Source of the DNA: Planctomycetaceae bacterium | GTDB lineage: Bacteria; Planctomycetota; Planctomycetia; Planctomycetales; Planctomycetaceae | Assembly: GCA_019636285.1 (NCBI GenBank) | Contig: JAHBXV010000018.1 | Location: 1 to 64,000 of the forward strand | Direction: 5' to 3' | Length of the DNA: 64,000 nt | Notes under the pieces: generated by a model | Seen by the model: only the letters and a program-made list of their open reading frames with translations | Databases searched by the model: none | Told to the model about the DNA's origin: nothing | Position numbers and translations under genes: made by a program | Shown: positions 62,757 through 64,000 of the stretch, piece after piece | Layout of the letters: every line of letters starts with the position of its first letter | Position numbering within the stretch: position 1 is the first letter of the stretch

Positions 62757-63164
62757 TCAGCCCTTGGGAGGAATTGATCGAACCGAGCCAGTGTCGTGAG
62801 CCTCGCTCGAGTGAAACTCGGCCCAGCGATCCCAGGCGTACGTCCATTCCATCCACAGTCGCATGGTCGACCAGAGCAGACGCATCTTATGCACGTGCTG
62901 CGGATTCAGCCCCGCAGCTTCCGCGCCCGAGTCGCGTGCGGCATCGGCCAGTCCCCAGCGGGCTCCGAGTTCGCGGCAAAGGGCATCCGCGGAAAGATCG
63001 AATGCGGCATCTGGCTGCATCCCCCCGGCCCGATAAGCCAAGACAAAGACGGTGAAGAGCCGGCCCCGGTAGGGTTCCACCTCAAGCGGCCGCGTCGCCT
63101 CCTCGGCGGCCAGAACCACCTCTTCCACCTGCCCAACCACCCGTTCCGCGAAATCCGATCTCAT
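62757..63164 (-). CDS. hypothetical helical protein
   Basis: From ATG 63164 (MRSDFAERVVGQVEEVVLAAEEATRPL) a 135-residue, mostly helical protein with conserved-looking aromatic C-terminal helices (LLWSTMRLWMEWTYAWDRWAEFHS). No signal or membrane segment and no family recognised. The frame stays open to a TTG at 63233; the extra stretch would encode FFF from a run of nine T on this strand, so the inner ATG is preferred, although neither start has a good ribosome site. It is divergent from the DUF1080 gene. Confidence 0.6.
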   Translation of the reverse strand: MRSDFAERVVGQVEEVVLAAEEATRPLEVEPYRGRLFTVFVLAYRAGGMQPDAAFDLSADALCRELGARWGLADAARDSGAEAAGLNPQHVHKMRLLWSTMRLWMEWTYAWDRWAEFHSSEAHDTGSVRSIPPKG

Positions 63165-63526
63165 CGTGCGCTCGACAAACCTGAAAAAAAAATTACTTCC
63201 GTCCGAAGGCAGATTCGGAGAATCCGCCGGCAAAGCTCCTCTCGGATCATGCCAGATTCGACTCCCGGCGAACAGGTTTCGCGTGATGGTCGTTCATGGA
63301 TCGTCAGCCGTCATCCAACACAAATGCGATGGATCGAAAATCTCCCCCGTGATCCAGTTTACACGGCCCCGACTTGCTGGCAGACTGGTGCCGTCCCAGC
63401 GGGTGATATCGGTCGCAACGATTTTTCGGGCGGGCGAGAATCGCTTTCGGGACAAACGCCCTTGAGACGCGGCTGTTTCCAGCTCGCGTCGCGCCTTTTT
63501 CATTCACAACCTCGCAGGATTGCACC
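63165..63526. other. divergent intergenic region with an A9 tract
   Basis: About 360 bases between the hypothetical gene (minus) and the DUF1080 gene (plus). It contains nine consecutive A at 63184-63192 on the + strand and otherwise nothing recognisable; it presumably holds both promoters. Confidence 0.5.
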
Positions 63527-64000
63527 ATGACGTTTTCGAGGAGCCTGTTCACGATCGCCGCGCTGGCGGTCTGTTGTCTGGGAGCCAATACCCACGCCGC
63601 GGACGACAAAGGCTTTGTCACGATTTGGGACGGCAAGACTTTCAACGGCTGGAAGATCAGCGAGAACCCCGAAAGCTGGTCGATCGTCGATGGAACCATC
63701 AAGTCCAACGGCCAGCGAAGCCATTTGTTCTACACGGCCGATGAAAAGCCCTTCAAGGATTTTGAGTTGAAGGTGGACGTCATGACCCAGGCCAACAGCA
63801 ATGCTGGCATCTACTTCCACACCAAATTCCAGCCCGAAGGCTGGCCGAAGTACGGGTTCGAAGCTCAGGTCAACAACAGCTACAACAAGGATCCGCGAAA
63901 GACGGGCAGTCTGTACGCCGTCAAGGACGTCCTCGAAGCCCCGGCAAAGGACGACGAATGGTTTACCGAACACATCATCGTCAAAGGCAAGCACGTCACC
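63527..64000 (+). CDS. DUF1080 (3-keto-disaccharide hydrolase-like) exported protein, 3' end outside window
   Basis: ATG 63527 has AGGA upstream and begins a signal peptide (FTIAALAVCCLGANTHAAD). The DUF1080 signature follows: GFVTIWDGKTFNGWKIS, SWSIVDGTIKSNGQRSHLFY, FKDFELKVDVMTQANSNAGIYFH and QVNNSYNKDPRKTGSLYAV. The family has a concanavalin-like fold; some members hydrolyse 3-keto-glucosides. About 158 residues are visible of a usual ~200-250; the gene is cut by the window end and no disruption is seen. Confidence 0.93.
   Translation, partial: MTFSRSLFTIAALAVCCLGANTHAADDKGFVTIWDGKTFNGWKISENPESWSIVDGTIKSNGQRSHLFYTADEKPFKDFELKVDVMTQANSNAGIYFHTKFQPEGWPKYGFEAQVNNSYNKDPRKTGSLYAVKDVLEAPAKDDEWFTEHIIVKGKHVT

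Overview
The window is from a planctomycete (order Planctomycetales; genus not determinable from the sequence alone). The evidence is family content almost confined to that lineage: a DUF1559 pseudopilin-like protein, three PSCyt2/PSD1 (DUF1549/DUF1553) plus Tat-exported DUF1501 gene pairs, a PVC-type CxxCH propeller protein, a DUF1080 protein, FG-GAP/TPR neighbours, and high GC with long secreted proteins. No rRNA, tRNA, CRISPR array, insertion sequence or prophage was seen.

Left part (1-28.5 kb): mostly exported proteins on the + strand. A DUF1559/lipoprotein/FG-GAP/TPR set (1.0-5.4 kb) is followed by a PQQ-like propeller gene and an ApbE-DUF2271 fusion overlapping a PepSY membrane protein. 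These lie downstream of a perfect Fur-like dyad that sits on the start site of a candidate promoter. Next come a DUF1549/DUF1553 + DUF1501 pair with a PPC-domain protein, two alpha/beta hydrolases, a second (minus-strand) DUF1501/DUF1553 pair, a Gfo/Idh/MocA oxidoreductase, a SnoaL-like protein, a very glycine-rich TPR protein and a cytoplasmic trypsin-like protease.

Middle part (28.5-50.3 kb): a dense signalling island. It holds two large hybrid histidine kinases, an ANTAR RNA-binding regulator whose receiver has lost its phospho-acceptor, a lipid kinase, a sigma-54 activator of the NtrC type, a stand-alone receiver, an HPt protein, a PilZ-like protein and an HD-GYP-type protein. Between them are four small 'stress envelope' genes: DUF3309, DUF1328, PRC-barrel and a PA2169-type four-helix bundle. 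Three of these or their leaders, plus one gene-free stretch at 35.5 kb, carry near-perfect -24/-12 sigma-54 promoters with exact 10-bp GG-GC spacing. The gene-free one is followed by strong tandem hairpins whose G.U pairs make sense only on the + strand, so it looks like a sigma-54-dependent structured RNA. I regard this sigma-54 regulon with its RNA as the best candidate for an undescribed system here. Two copies of a 75-bp repeat with inverted ends lie in the same island.

Right part (50.5-64 kb): thioredoxin with a clear sigma-70 promoter, a third DUF1501/DUF1553 pair whose DUF1553 protein has a very large coiled-coil insertion, a PVC-type heme protein, a MoaD-like protein translationally overlapped with a FAD/Fe-S oxidase, two hypothetical proteins, and the start of a DUF1080 hydrolase cut by the window end.
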